A program made the translations under genes and the position numbers. Below are positions 17,861-26,081 of a stretch of 64,000 bases of DNA, one piece after another. Within the stretch, counting starts at the first letter, position 1; every line of letters begins with the position of its first letter. The notes beneath the pieces are model-generated. The model ran no database searches and was not told the origin of the DNA. It was given only the letters and a program-made list of their open reading frames with translations. The stretch is taken from assembly GCF_052055485.1 (NCBI RefSeq), contig NZ_CP197171.1:1-64000 (forward strand), in the 5' to 3' direction. The DNA is from Amphibacillus sp052055485 (lineage in GTDB: Bacteria; Bacillota; Bacilli; Bacillales; Amphibacillaceae).

Positions 17861-18613
17861 CTACAAAACTCCCTCCGCCTGTTTAAAATTAATTAATTTT
17901 TTTAATAAGTGTATGTGAAGCGGTATACAGCCGATCAGCACAATCCCATAAACAAGTAAGGGAATGTTTTCAAGTATGTTATAATACAGCCCATGATTCA
18001 TATATCTTAAAAGGATATTTCCAGCCGTCCAACCCATGACGATCATCACTACAGCAATGGTAGTACGCCGTTTCATCAACGTATATAGGAATATAACTGA
18101 GAATATGAATAATCCTGTTACGGAAATCATAAATGCCCGCCAAAATTGCACATCATCATACGTCATCACAAAAAATAAAATGGTAATCGAATTGACCAAA
18201 ATCGCTAGTACACTAAATATAAGCATCCTAAATGCAATGATTTGATAAACATTATATTTACACGCCATTTCAACTTCATATGTTGCATTTGTAATTTTAT
18301 TTGCATAGGTAAATACCGATAAAGCAATAAATAAAGCTGGTGAAATAAGAAAGATAAAACCATATAAGTCATCCGCTTGGGCTGACTCTGGTCTAATAAA
18401 AAAAGTGCACAGTAAGGTCATTGCAGTAATAAACACAAATATAAGTTCTGAACGATCGGAAAATAAATCCCTCATACCAACTTGCTGATACATTGATTTT
18501 ACAAAAGTAAAAAATGATTCATTACGTTTCATACCGCTAGCGACAATATGGTCGATTTGCTGCTGAATCGTCTGTTCATTCGGTAAAGGAATCGTTAATT
18601 TTTCTTTATTCAT
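17861..18613 (-). CDS. Six-span membrane protein, possible anti-sigma/sensor component
   Basis: A 250-residue protein with a soluble N-terminus of about 55 residues (NEQTIQQQIDHIVASGMKRN) followed by about six membrane spans. It overlaps the end of the sigma-factor gene by 8 bp and ends 1 bp before the ATPase gene, so it is translationally coupled to both. Its position right after an ECF sigma gene suggests it holds or senses for the sigma factor; there is no zinc-binding anti-sigma motif to prove that. I do not recognise the family. Confidence 0.55.
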   Translation of the reverse strand: MNKEKLTIPLPNEQTIQQQIDHIVASGMKRNESFFTFVKSMYQQVGMRDLFSDRSELIFVFITAMTLLCTFFIRPESAQADDLYGFIFLISPALFIALSVFTYANKITNATYEVEMACKYNVYQIIAFRMLIFSVLAILVNSITILFFVMTYDDVQFWRAFMISVTGLFIFSVIFLYTLMKRRTTIAVVMIVMGWTAGNILLRYMNHGLYYNILENIPLLVYGIVLIGCIPLHIHLLKKLINFKQAEGVL

Positions 18614-19157
18614 CGTAACCCCCCATTCGTTTTCTAATTCTTTTCAAGACAGCATAATACTTCGTTTTCACTGTTGATTCTGGAATCATTTCCATCTGCG
18701 CAATTTCCTGAAAGGTATACTCACCAAAAAGTTTCAATCGAATGATTTGCTGTGCTCCAGCATCGAGTTCATTAACAAATGTAGTGACCTTCTCAACGTC
18801 TTCTTTATACTCAAGCGAAATCGCTAAATCATCTTCACTTGTAAATTCATAATCCTCGATTGGTTCTAATTGTTTCGTATCTTTGTAGCTTTTCGATCGG
18901 TAATAATCAACAAGCCGATTCGATGCTACCTTATAAAGCCACGTCCGAAACGATGCTTTCTTGCTATCGTAATTTTTAAGCGACCTTAACACGCTAATAA
19001 AAATTTCCTGTGTGAGATCTAGCGACAACTCCCGATTAAGGGTTTGCTTAAAAACAAAGGCGTAAATTTCTTTGTAATATTTATTAACAAGTTTATTAGC
19101 CGCTAGATCACTAGTATTTCGCTGTATTTTTTTAATCCAAATTCCTTCATTATTCAT
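18606..19157 (-). CDS. ECF-type RNA polymerase sigma factor
   Basis: A 183-residue sigma-70 family member lacking regions 1 and 3. Region 2 (about 20-95) shows LDLTQEIFISVLRSL and FRTWLYKVASNRLVDYYR; region 4 (about 120-175) has the helix-turn-helix YTFQEIAQMEMIPESTVKTKYY. A Glu-rich linker joins them. It is the first gene of a tightly packed operon with a membrane protein, an ABC ATPase and two permeases. The likely role is to switch on that exporter under envelope or peptide stress; this is inferred from context. Confidence 0.85.
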   Translation of the reverse strand: MNNEGIWIKKIQRNTSDLAANKLVNKYYKEIYAFVFKQTLNRELSLDLTQEIFISVLRSLKNYDSKKASFRTWLYKVASNRLVDYYRSKSYKDTKQLEPIEDYEFTSEDDLAISLEYKEDVEKVTTFVNELDAGAQQIIRLKLFGEYTFQEIAQMEMIPESTVKTKYYAVLKRIRKRMGGYDE

Positions 19158-19315
19158 ACTTCCACCGCTTACTTTTCAATGATGACAACCACCCTATAGA
19201 TATATTCGTAATAAGTTCCATAATAGTTTGGATAATTCAGCATTAATTTTTCAAAAAGGTCATATTTCTTTTTAAATTGTAGTTTTCATTGCTAAATGCT
19301 TTCCGATTTTGAATA

Positions 19316-19548
19316 AAACGAAACTTCAATCAGTGGGAGCTAGGGGAACGCAGACTAAAACCGTCACCTCCTGGGACTGTGATTACTCGTCCCACCGACA
19401 ACATTTGTGAAAACGCTTGTGTGACCAACATCATGTTGGCCCGAGTGAATCAGGACATTAGCTCACCTGATCTCCCACCTATATAGATTCATTTTCTTTC
19501 TCTATTTTGAGGTGGGAGTTTTACGGACGGGTTATCTGTAATAAAATT
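19316..19548. repeat. Composite dispersed repeat, copy 2
   Basis: It begins with AAAACGAAACTTCAATCAGT (shared with 62290-62310) and contains a reversed GTGGGACGAGTAA module (19379-19394). It continues with a GTGTGACCAACATC and GTTGGCCCGAG block shared with 35350-35375, and ends with the TTTTACGGACGG motif and a TCTGTAATAAA tail (19518-19547). Relative to the copy at 35350-35401 it carries 73 extra bases (19446-19518). No protein is encoded; short frames here are chance products. Confidence 0.7.
19446..19518. repeat. 73-bp hairpin insertion inside the dispersed repeat
   Basis: The segment interrupts what is contiguous sequence (CCCGAG then TTTTACGG) at 35370. It contains CTCCCACCT and AGGTGGGAG (19472-19480 and 19510-19518), perfect arms that recall the end hairpins of the IS200/IS605-type element at 40858-40906. 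It may be a small hairpin element. Confidence 0.5.
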
Positions 19549-19599
19549 TTAACGGCAATTAGTAAGCGGGAAATAAGCCTTTTTACTATCTTGGTTGAA

Positions 19600-19830
19600 G
19601 TCAACTCTCTAGCAACAGGACATATGCGAGACTCCTCGAAAATAAAGATCTATTTTCTTCGTGCGATGTATTGCTTCGTAGCTTTCCTTGTCCTATGGGA
19701 ACAAGTCTTTTCGGTGGGGCGAGTAACCGCAGCCCCAGCACGAGCTGAAGATCCACTAAGGCAAGCGGTCTTTACTTGACTTAGTTAGCTGAAGCCGTGC
19801 CCATGGAAAGCGAGTATATGTCATGTTGCG
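19600..19830. repeat. Palindromic Bacillaceae repeat, second copy
   Basis: It shares GACTCCT, CTATGGGAAC, GAAGATCC, a CTTAG-TAGCTGA stretch and GTGCCCATGGAA with the block at 10826-10962. It has an internal insertion carrying a GGTGGGGCGAGTAACCGCAG module (19707-19726), so the two repeat families are nested here. Confidence 0.6.
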
Positions 19831-19841
19831 GTATGTTTCTG

Positions 19842-20440
19842 CTCTTTTTACATAAAAACAGGAACTGACTTTGTCATTAAGTAAGTATTCTTTCCTCTAA
19901 ATTTTATACTTTCTTATCTACTTTAGAAAAACTTGCTTTCGCTCGTCCTATTGAGCAAAAGCATTCGTTTTACTTATACTTGGGACATTAAAATTTCTGC
20001 TTCATCAAACAACTTCTGAGCTAAAATTTTATACGTTCCTAACGTGAAAAAAATACGTTTCTCATTAAGAAAAGCGTATAATAAAAATTTAATACTTTAG
20101 TGAATGTCATAATCCTGATTTATTGGCACATCACTCCAACATGTAGTTTCGAAGATTTTTTCTTAACTACATATTGGAGTGAAGGAGTGTTTTTGGTAAT
20201 TATGAAATTTATTCATTTAAATATTTTTTATATTTGAGTTTTAAAATAGCAACTGTAACAATAATTTTAGGCAGGAAATTATCAGAGTACCTTCTTAAAA
20301 AATACACATAATAAACGTTTTAAAACATACAAGGCGGGGATTCAGGCAAGGAACGATATCATTTTAAGCCTTTTTCAATCATTCCAAATCCTATTAAACC
20401 AACGTTAACTAACCAAATCAAGTATACCCTCTATTCCTCA
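19842..20440. other. Gene-free region with one hairpin
   Basis: A+T-rich sequence without a convincing ORF. The only clear structure is a 17-bp stem with one mismatch, 20132-20148 with 20165-20181, followed after a few bases by a short T-run. It could end a forward transcript arising in the repeat region. Confidence 0.5.
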
Positions 20441-20824
20441 TCAATCTCTTTTGGCTACAACTTCAATTTCAACATCTGCACCCAAAGGTAATTCTAATAC
20501 GGCTATGCATGTTCGAGCAGGATAGGGTTCCTCAAATTGTTCCTCGTAAACTTGATTCATCTCTTCAAAGTACTTCATACTTGTAAGATACACGTTTACC
20601 TTAACAACATGATCAGAAGTTAAATTAGCAACGTTTAAAACTTCAAAAAGGTTGTTAAAACACTCTTGAGTTTGTTCTGCAATACTTGTTACATGCTTCC
20701 CTTCTCCTAAGCTGTTTCTTGCTGTTTGTCCCGATAGATAAATATATTCACCGCTATCTACCGCATGAGAGTACGGTCCAGATGCCATAATATTTTCTGA
20801 ATGATACGTTTTTCTAACCAACAT
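20441..20824 (-). CDS. ridA: RidA/YjgF-family enamine/imine deaminase
   Basis: Clears reactive 2-aminoacrylate-type intermediates by hydrolysing enamines/imines to keto acids. The 127-residue protein has GPYSHAVDSGEYIYLSGQ near the N-terminus, the substrate-carboxylate-binding Arg in YPARTC, and the Glu in VEIEVVA, as in active RidA members. The start is the ATG at 20824 with a GGAGG-like site. It is monocistronic. Confidence 0.85.
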   Translation of the reverse strand: MLVRKTYHSENIMASGPYSHAVDSGEYIYLSGQTARNSLGEGKHVTSIAEQTQECFNNLFEVLNVANLTSDHVVKVNVYLTSMKYFEEMNQVYEEQFEEPYPARTCIAVLELPLGADVEIEVVAKRD

Positions 20825-20896
20825 TTATACCTCCTTTTTCTATCAATCATACCTTGTTTTATTGGAATTTTAGATGTCTTAAGATGCTAAATTCAA

Positions 20897-20925
20897 AAAC
20901 ACGGCCCATTTTCTGAGCCGTGTTT
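20897..20925 (-). terminator. gnd terminator
   Basis: A 9-bp perfect stem (20897-20905 with 20917-20925) is followed on the reverse strand by TTTT, 10 nt beyond the gnd stop codon. Confidence 0.8.
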
Positions 20926-20935
20926 GTAAATTTTA

Positions 20936-22354
20936 TTATTCCATCCATTCGGTGTGGAATATACCTTCTTTATCGATACGCTGATACGTATGAGCTCCAA
21001 AATAATCACGTTGTGCTTGGAGTAAGTTTGCTGGTAAAGTCGCTGTTCGGTAACTATCAAAATAAGCTAAGGCACTTGCAAAGCCAGGCACTGGAATACC
21101 ACGCTCCATAGCAATTGATAACACTTTACGTAATGATGTTTGATATTTCTCAACAATTTCCTTAAAGTATTCATCAAGCATCAAGTTAGCAAGTTCTGGA
21201 TCACGGTCATAAGCATCTTTGATTTTTTGTAAGAATTGAGCACGAATAATACAACCACCACGGAAGATCATCGCAATCGCACCATAGTCTAAGTTCCAAT
21301 CATTCTCTTCAGATGCCGCACGCATTTGAGCGAATCCTTGTGCATATGAAGTGATCTTACTCATGTAGAGTGCTTCGCGAATCGCTTCAATCAATTCATC
21401 TTTATCTCCTTCATATGGCGCATCTTGAGCTGATGGACCACGCAAGATTTGGCTAGCTTTAACACGTTCATCTTTCATTGCAGAGATAAAGCGAGCAAAG
21501 ACAGATTCTGTCACAACAGGGAGGGGCACACCAAGATCTAAAGCACTTTGGCTCGTCCATTTCCCTGTTCCTTTTTGTCCAGCTGTATCTAAGATAACAT
21601 CTACTAACGGTTTACCTGTTTCGTCATCAGCCTTAGTGAAGATATCAGCTGTAATCTCAATTAAATAGCTATCCAATTCACCTTTGTTCCATTCTGAAAA
21701 AACTTGATGCAGTTCATCAGCTGATAACCCAAGAATATGCTTTAGCATAAAATAAGCTTCACTAATGAGTTGCATATCACCGTATTCGATTCCATTATGC
21801 ACCATCTTTACATAATGTCCTGCACCGTTGGGTCCAATATAAGTCACACATGGATCACCATTTACCTTTGCTGAAATGGCTTCAAAGATAGGTGCAACAT
21901 GTTGATAGGCTTCTTCTTGCCCGCCTGGCATAATTGCAGGACCTGTAAGTGCGCCCTCTTCTCCTCCAGATACACCTGTCCCAATAAAATGGATTCCTGA
22001 TTGGTCTAATTCTTTATTCCGCCGCATTGTATCTTGATAAAAAGTATTTCCACCATCAATTAAAATATCTCCGTCATCTAAAAGTGGTTTTAATGATTCA
22101 ATCGTTGCATCTGTTGCTCCGCCTGCTTTAACCATCAACATGATTTTACGAGGCTTTTCCAAAGAATCCACAAATTCCTCAATTGTCTTTGCTCCTAGGA
22201 AATTCTTTCCCTTTGCCTCATTTTCAATAAAATCTTCTGTCTTTTTGTAGGTGCGATTAAACACCGAAACAGAATAGCCTCTACTTTCTACGTTTAAGGC
22301 TAGGTTTTTACCCATAACTGCCAAACCAATGACGCCAAATTGTTGTTTCGTCAT
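20936..22354 (-). CDS. gnd: 6-phosphogluconate dehydrogenase, decarboxylating
   Basis: Converts 6-phosphogluconate to ribulose 5-phosphate, CO2 and NADPH in the oxidative pentose-phosphate pathway, completing the branch begun by zwf. The 472-residue protein has the N-terminal GLAVMGKNLALNVESRG dinucleotide fold, the signature GTGVSGGEEGALTGPAIMPGG, and the catalytic HNGIEYGDMQLI. The length is that of the long GndA form. It is transcribed alone from a clear promoter and ends at a hairpin terminator. Confidence 0.95.
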   Translation of the reverse strand: MTKQQFGVIGLAVMGKNLALNVESRGYSVSVFNRTYKKTEDFIENEAKGKNFLGAKTIEEFVDSLEKPRKIMLMVKAGGATDATIESLKPLLDDGDILIDGGNTFYQDTMRRNKELDQSGIHFIGTGVSGGEEGALTGPAIMPGGQEEAYQHVAPIFEAISAKVNGDPCVTYIGPNGAGHYVKMVHNGIEYGDMQLISEAYFMLKHILGLSADELHQVFSEWNKGELDSYLIEITADIFTKADDETGKPLVDVILDTAGQKGTGKWTSQSALDLGVPLPVVTESVFARFISAMKDERVKASQILRGPSAQDAPYEGDKDELIEAIREALYMSKITSYAQGFAQMRAASEENDWNLDYGAIAMIFRGGCIIRAQFLQKIKDAYDRDPELANLMLDEYFKEIVEKYQTSLRKVLSIAMERGIPVPGFASALAYFDSYRTATLPANLLQAQRDYFGAHTYQRIDKEGIFHTEWME

Positions 22355-22390
22355 ATTTTTTAGCTCCTTTTTCTATGTAATTCTTGTTCT

Positions 22391-22419
22391 ATCATACGTG
22401 GAAAAATTTTATTTCGCAA
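22391..22419 (-). promoter_or_regulatory. gnd promoter
   Basis: On the reverse strand a -35 TTGCGA (22414-22419) and -10 TATGAT (22391-22396) are separated by 17 bp, about 36 nt upstream of the gnd start. Confidence 0.65.
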
Positions 22420-22608
22420 CTTTTCCCTGCTGATGTTCAATTCCATATACATAACTTATAACAGATTAGATAAGGATGCAATCGAATTTTTGCACTATCT
22501 ACGTATTATATTTCTTCGACGATCGTATAAGTAAAGCTAAGGCTTTCACTATAAGGATTTGACGACAATCCAATTTTTCTGAAAATTCGATTAGTTCTGA
22601 TCTAGAGA

Positions 22609-23346
22609 TTATTCTAGAATGAACTTTCTGATCGCAACAGCAACACCGTCATCCTCATTGGATTCCGTCACCCAATCGGCCATTTTTTTAACAATATCTT
22701 GTCCATTTCCCATCGCAACACCTGCTGCAGCTGCTTCGATCATTTTAAAATCATTCATACTATCACCAACAGCCATAACTTGATCAAAATGTAGACCCAA
22801 ATCATCTAGTAAAAATTGAATCGCACTAGCCTTGTGCACACCTTTGGGATTTAGCTCCATATTCGTTAAACTTGAGTTACTTAATTCTACCGTATCTATT
22901 AAAGTGAGCTGTTGCATTTTTGTCTCCCTAATCTTGTCATCCTGAACGTCAAAACCAACTTTCAAACATTCCCGCTCTAAATAATTGTCTGGTAATTCAT
23001 TCCGGTAAATATGATCATGTGAGACAAACCAAAAGAAAGAAGGATATTGTTGATGAATCCTAAAAATCTCCTTTACTGTCGTCTGATCAAAAGGTTGACT
23101 TTTTAGCAACGTACCAGATCTCGTCCATATTTCCCCACCATTTAGGGTAATCATATAATGGACATCAAGTTTTTCAGCAATTTCTAAACTTGTCCTCCGA
23201 CTGCGCCCCGTCGCAATAACAACTTCCACTCCTTTCGCCTGAGCTTGCCGAACCGCTTCAACTGTTTCTTCACTTACCGAATGCCCATTGAATTGAGCAA
23301 CTGTTCCATCTAAGTCTAAGGCAACCAGCTTAATATCTTTTCCCAT
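22609..23346 (-). CDS. Cof-type HAD phosphatase
   Basis: A 245-residue HAD hydrolase. Motif I is LDLDGTVAQF, motif II VIATGRS, motif III has the Lys in GVHKASAI, and motif IV is AVGDSMNDFKMIEAA. A C2B cap lies between motifs II and III. These Cof/YidA-type enzymes dephosphorylate sugar phosphates and flavin precursors; the substrate here is unknown. GGGGG precedes the ATG at 23346. It is monocistronic. Confidence 0.87.
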   Translation of the reverse strand: MGKDIKLVALDLDGTVAQFNGHSVSEETVEAVRQAQAKGVEVVIATGRSRRTSLEIAEKLDVHYMITLNGGEIWTRSGTLLKSQPFDQTTVKEIFRIHQQYPSFFWFVSHDHIYRNELPDNYLERECLKVGFDVQDDKIRETKMQQLTLIDTVELSNSSLTNMELNPKGVHKASAIQFLLDDLGLHFDQVMAVGDSMNDFKMIEAAAAGVAMGNGQDIVKKMADWVTESNEDDGVAVAIRKFILE

Positions 23347-23542
23347 ATAAATTCCCCCTCTCGACTATTACTTAAATGATAGCATGATCAAGGAATAAGG
23401 TGAAATGAAAGGGATTATTATTTAAACGTAAACCTTAATAAAGTGAAACTTCGTTCATATAGGGAATTTATTTCTAGCCCTACTGATAGAACTGCGAGCA
23501 ATCAAAATTCAAGTGTTGATATACATTTTTCAGATCAAATGT

Positions 23543-23690
23543 TATAATGAGATTAGTTGGATCATATAATAAAAGGTCACAGCAGGAACTGTGACCTTAA
23601 GATAAGCGGTTCCCCCAGTGGGTTCGGCTATCGTAGGATAGACCTCACCTAGTTACTTGTTGGGCAAATAGGGAGGTCTATTTTTGTTTG
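23543..23690 (+). ncRNA. RatA-like antisense RNA of a type I toxin-antitoxin locus
   Basis: An extended -10 TGTTATAAT (23540-23548) faces rightward. The predicted RNA starts near 23555, contains a 10-bp hairpin (23573-23582 with 23589-23598), and ends at a terminator whose 9-bp stem is 23638-23646 with 23673-23681 followed by TTTTGTTT. It runs opposite to the 3' end and terminator of the toxin message for about 120 nt, the tail-to-tail overlap of the TxpA/RatA and BsrG/SR4 systems. The coordinates include the promoter. Confidence 0.7.
23573..23598 (-). terminator. Terminator of the toxin message
   Basis: The same 10-bp hairpin that lies in the antisense RNA is, on the reverse strand, followed by TTTTATTA and can end the toxin mRNA about 80 nt behind its stop codon. 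Confidence 0.65.
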
Positions 23691-23773
23691 ATCATTGCGA
23701 CAATTAAAGCGAGTAATGAAATGATAAGGGTACCAAAACCAAATAGCACCATGAAAATTTCATAAATACTCAT
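23678..23773 (-). CDS. Holin-like type I toxin peptide (31 residues)
   Basis: A short frame reading MSIYEIFMVLFGFGTL, continuing as one membrane span and ending in KQK. This pattern is that of the putative holin-like toxin family (TxpA/BsrG-type peptides), which insert into the cytoplasmic membrane. AGGGG lies 8 nt before the ATG at 23773; another ATG two codons upstream (23779) is too close to that site. The gene is opposed at its 3' end by an antisense RNA and has a LexA-box-like sequence over its promoter. Too short for standard gene finding. Confidence 0.75.
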   Translation of the reverse strand: MSIYEIFMVLFGFGTLIISLLALIVAMIKQK

Positions 23774-23834
23774 AGGCATCACCCCTTTAGTTAGGGTTAG
23801 CCGACCTCACCTGAACAGAACGTTATCTTATTTG

Positions 23835-23863
23835 ATCATAACATAATGCGAACTAATGTTCTA
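23835..23863 (-). promoter_or_regulatory. Toxin promoter with a LexA (SOS)-box-like operator
   Basis: On the reverse strand -10 TATGAT (23835-23840) and a weak -35 TAGAAC (23858-23863) are 17 bp apart. CGAACTAATGTTCT (23849-23862) covers the -35/spacer region and matches 12 of 14 positions of the Bacillus LexA consensus CGAACrnryGTTyC. Repression by LexA and release after DNA damage is the predicted control. Confidence 0.6.
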
Positions 23864-24052
23864 GTTTTGGTTAAAAATTGTGACTAATGACTTATCATAG
23901 CTTCACATTATTTTATCGAGTTATGTGAAATTTCTGATATTTAATAGCCTCTGTTTGATTCTCTTATTGACGTTTACCAAAAATACTGATAGGATTTCTT
24001 TAATAACTAAATAGTCGCAATGAATATTATGGATAACACTATAATAGGAGCA

Positions 24053-24180
24053 ACTTCTGGAGAGCTCGCTTTGGCGGCACCGAAGGATTCATAATCTCAG
24101 GTAAAAGAACAGAAGACAACATAATGAAGATCGGCATTAATGTTGTCACTGAGATTGGGGAAAAGCTCCAATCTTTTTTT
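24053..24180 (+). promoter_or_regulatory. Single-aptamer glycine riboswitch with terminator platform
   Basis: The aptamer (24053-24120) has the P1 pair CTTCTG/CAGAAG (24054-24059 with 24110-24115). It shows the conserved words GGAGAG, GGCACCGAAGG and CTCAGGTAAAAGAACAGA of glycine riboswitches. Only one aptamer is evident. A terminator follows (stem 24152-24160 with 24166-24174, then T7). A likely -10 TATAAT (24040-24045) would start RNA right at the aptamer; a fuller promoter (TTGACG 23967-23972, TAGGAT 23990-23995) lies upstream. Glycine binding would be expected to favour read-through. Confidence 0.85.
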
Positions 24181-24325
24181 ATACACTAAGTAATGGATAA
24201 AATTTCAACATAACAAATATTTTAGTGTCTTAAGAATAATGAAAACTAATGTTTTCGTTCAACAGAATGAATATAAGTCAGTTTTTTAGTTATTTTTTTC
24301 GAAAATATATAATGAGGTGATGAGG

Positions 24326-24598
24326 ATGCAAAAACGCGCAGTTGTAACAGTAGTGGGGAAAGATCAAGTTGGGATTATTGCTCGTGTGACAAATGTATTG
24401 GCGGACTTTAACATGAATATCCATGACATTAGTCAAACGATTTTACAGGACTATTTTACAATGATGATGATTGTTGATATTGCCGAACAAAATCAACTAG
24501 AACATGTATTAGCAGCCTTCGAAACGATTGAAGATGAAATGAATTTAAGGATTAGTATTCAACTTGAGGATGTTTTTCAGGCAATGCATCGGATTTAA
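24326..24598 (+). CDS. ACT-domain protein (UPF0237 family)
   Basis: A 90-residue protein made of a single ACT domain (VTVVGKDQVGIIARVTNVLA, then DISQTILQDYFTMMM). ACT domains commonly bind amino acids and regulate enzymes. It stands 14 bp upstream of the UPF0210 gene and shares its riboswitch leader, so it is likely the ligand-sensing partner of that protein. The ATG at 24326 is chosen because TGAGGTGA lies at good distance; GTG 24317 and ATG 24320 overlap that site. Confidence 0.85.
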   Translation: MQKRAVVTVVGKDQVGIIARVTNVLADFNMNIHDISQTILQDYFTMMMIVDIAEQNQLEHVLAAFETIEDEMNLRISIQLEDVFQAMHRI

Positions 24599-24612
24599 AG
24601 GGAGGAATTTAG

Positions 24613-25974
24613 ATGGCAATCGCTCATAGTGAAATTCAAGAAACGATACGAATGGTGGAAATAGAAAGTCTCGATATTCGAACAGTTACGATGGGCATTA
24701 GCTTACGCAATTGTGCGGATAGTAATTTTGAAACAGTCAAAGAGAAGGTTTATCAAAAAATTACCGACTATGCTGGCAATCTTAAATCTGTTGCCGAACA
24801 AGTCGAAAAAGAATATGGAATTCCTATTATTAATAAACGGATTTCGATTACACCAATTGCAGAGATACTAGGTGATGCGACTGTTGAACAAGCCGTTGAA
24901 TTAGCACAAACACTCGATCAAGCAGCTAAAAAAACGGGTGTAGATTTTATTGGTGGCTACTCAGCACTCGTTCATAAAGGGATGACGAATAGTGATCAAA
25001 CCCTGCTAAATGCAATTCCCCAAGCACTTGCAACGACTGATCGTGTCTGTAGTTCTGTTTCTATCGGCTCAACACGTGCAGGGATCAACATGGATGCAGT
25101 AAAGCAATTAGGTGAAATTATTAAAGAAACAGCCGAATTAACCAAGGATAATCAAAGTATTGGTTGTGCGAAATTCGTTGCTTTCTGTAATCCTGTTGAA
25201 GACAACCCATTTATGGCTGGCGCTTTTCATGGTAGTGGTGAAGGTGAAGCTGTGTTAAGTGTAGGTGTAAGCGGACCAGGCGTTGTGCTTAATGCTTTAA
25301 AACGATTTCCTGATGCTGATTTGGGTGAAGTAGCCGATGTGATTAAGAAAACAGCTTTCAAAATTACTAGAGCTGGGGAATTATTAGGGCGTGTCGTAGC
25401 AGATCGGCTAAATGTTCCTTTTGGCATCATGGATTTATCCTTAGCACCGACCAATGCCATGAACGATAGTGTGGCAGAAATCCTTGAAGAAATTGGCTTA
25501 GAGAGTGTGGGAACACATGGGACGATTGCTGCCCTCGCATTGATGAATGATGCAGTCAAAAAAGGGGGAGCAATGGCAAGCTCTTATGTCGGGGGTCTGA
25601 GTGGCGCATTCATTCCCGTTAGTGAAGATAATGGGATGATTCGCGGTATTGAGGAAGGTTCATTAACATTAGACAAACTTGAGACGATGACCTGTGTCTG
25701 TTCTGTCGGCCTCGACATGATCGCTTTATCTGGAGAGGCAACACCAGAAACACTAGCAGGAATTATTGCTGATGAAGCGGCAATTGGCATGATTAACAAA
25801 AAGACAACAGCCATTCGGGTTATCCCTGTGGTCGGTAAAAAGGAAGGCGAAATTGTTGAATTTGGCGGCCTACTTGGTCGTGCACCGATCATTGGTGTCA
25901 AACCCTTTAGCTCTGAAAAAATGATCAAACGCGGTGGACGCATTCCCGCTCCACTACAATCATTGATTAATTAA
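24613..25974 (+). CDS. UPF0210 (DUF711/PFL-family) protein
   Basis: A 453-residue cytoplasmic protein of the UPF0210 family, distantly related to glycyl-radical/PFL-fold enzymes. Typical blocks are ETIRMVEIESLDIRTVTMGI, DFIGGYSALVHKG, GCAKFVAFCNPVEDNPFMAG and SFSSEK-like KPFSSEKMIKRGG near the C-terminus. Its reaction is unknown. The AGGGAGG site precedes the ATG at 24613. It is paired with an ACT-domain gene under a glycine riboswitch, which ties the pair to glycine (inference). It ends at a strong terminator. Confidence 0.85.
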   Translation: MAIAHSEIQETIRMVEIESLDIRTVTMGISLRNCADSNFETVKEKVYQKITDYAGNLKSVAEQVEKEYGIPIINKRISITPIAEILGDATVEQAVELAQTLDQAAKKTGVDFIGGYSALVHKGMTNSDQTLLNAIPQALATTDRVCSSVSIGSTRAGINMDAVKQLGEIIKETAELTKDNQSIGCAKFVAFCNPVEDNPFMAGAFHGSGEGEAVLSVGVSGPGVVLNALKRFPDADLGEVADVIKKTAFKITRAGELLGRVVADRLNVPFGIMDLSLAPTNAMNDSVAEILEEIGLESVGTHGTIAALALMNDAVKKGGAMASSYVGGLSGAFIPVSEDNGMIRGIEEGSLTLDKLETMTCVCSVGLDMIALSGEATPETLAGIIADEAAIGMINKKTTAIRVIPVVGKKEGEIVEFGGLLGRAPIIGVKPFSSEKMIKRGGRIPAPLQSLIN

Positions 25975-25982
25975 GTTTGATA

Positions 25983-26030
25983 AAAAAGCTGACTTTCGTT
26001 CAATAAATAGAACGAAAATCAGCTTTTTAT
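25983..26030 (+). terminator. Terminator of the ACT-UPF0210 operon
   Basis: A 19-bp stem with one mismatch (25983-26001 with 26010-26028) has flanking A- and T-runs, 9 nt behind the stop codon. Confidence 0.9.
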
Positions 26031-26081
26031 GTGAAGAAAAGCAAACTTAACTCAAACCACTACATTTTGTTTTCCCTTCAC

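Noticed and set aside
19507..19779. 90-codon forward ORF
   Set aside because: It runs through two dispersed repeat families, has no ribosome binding site and no protein-like pattern.
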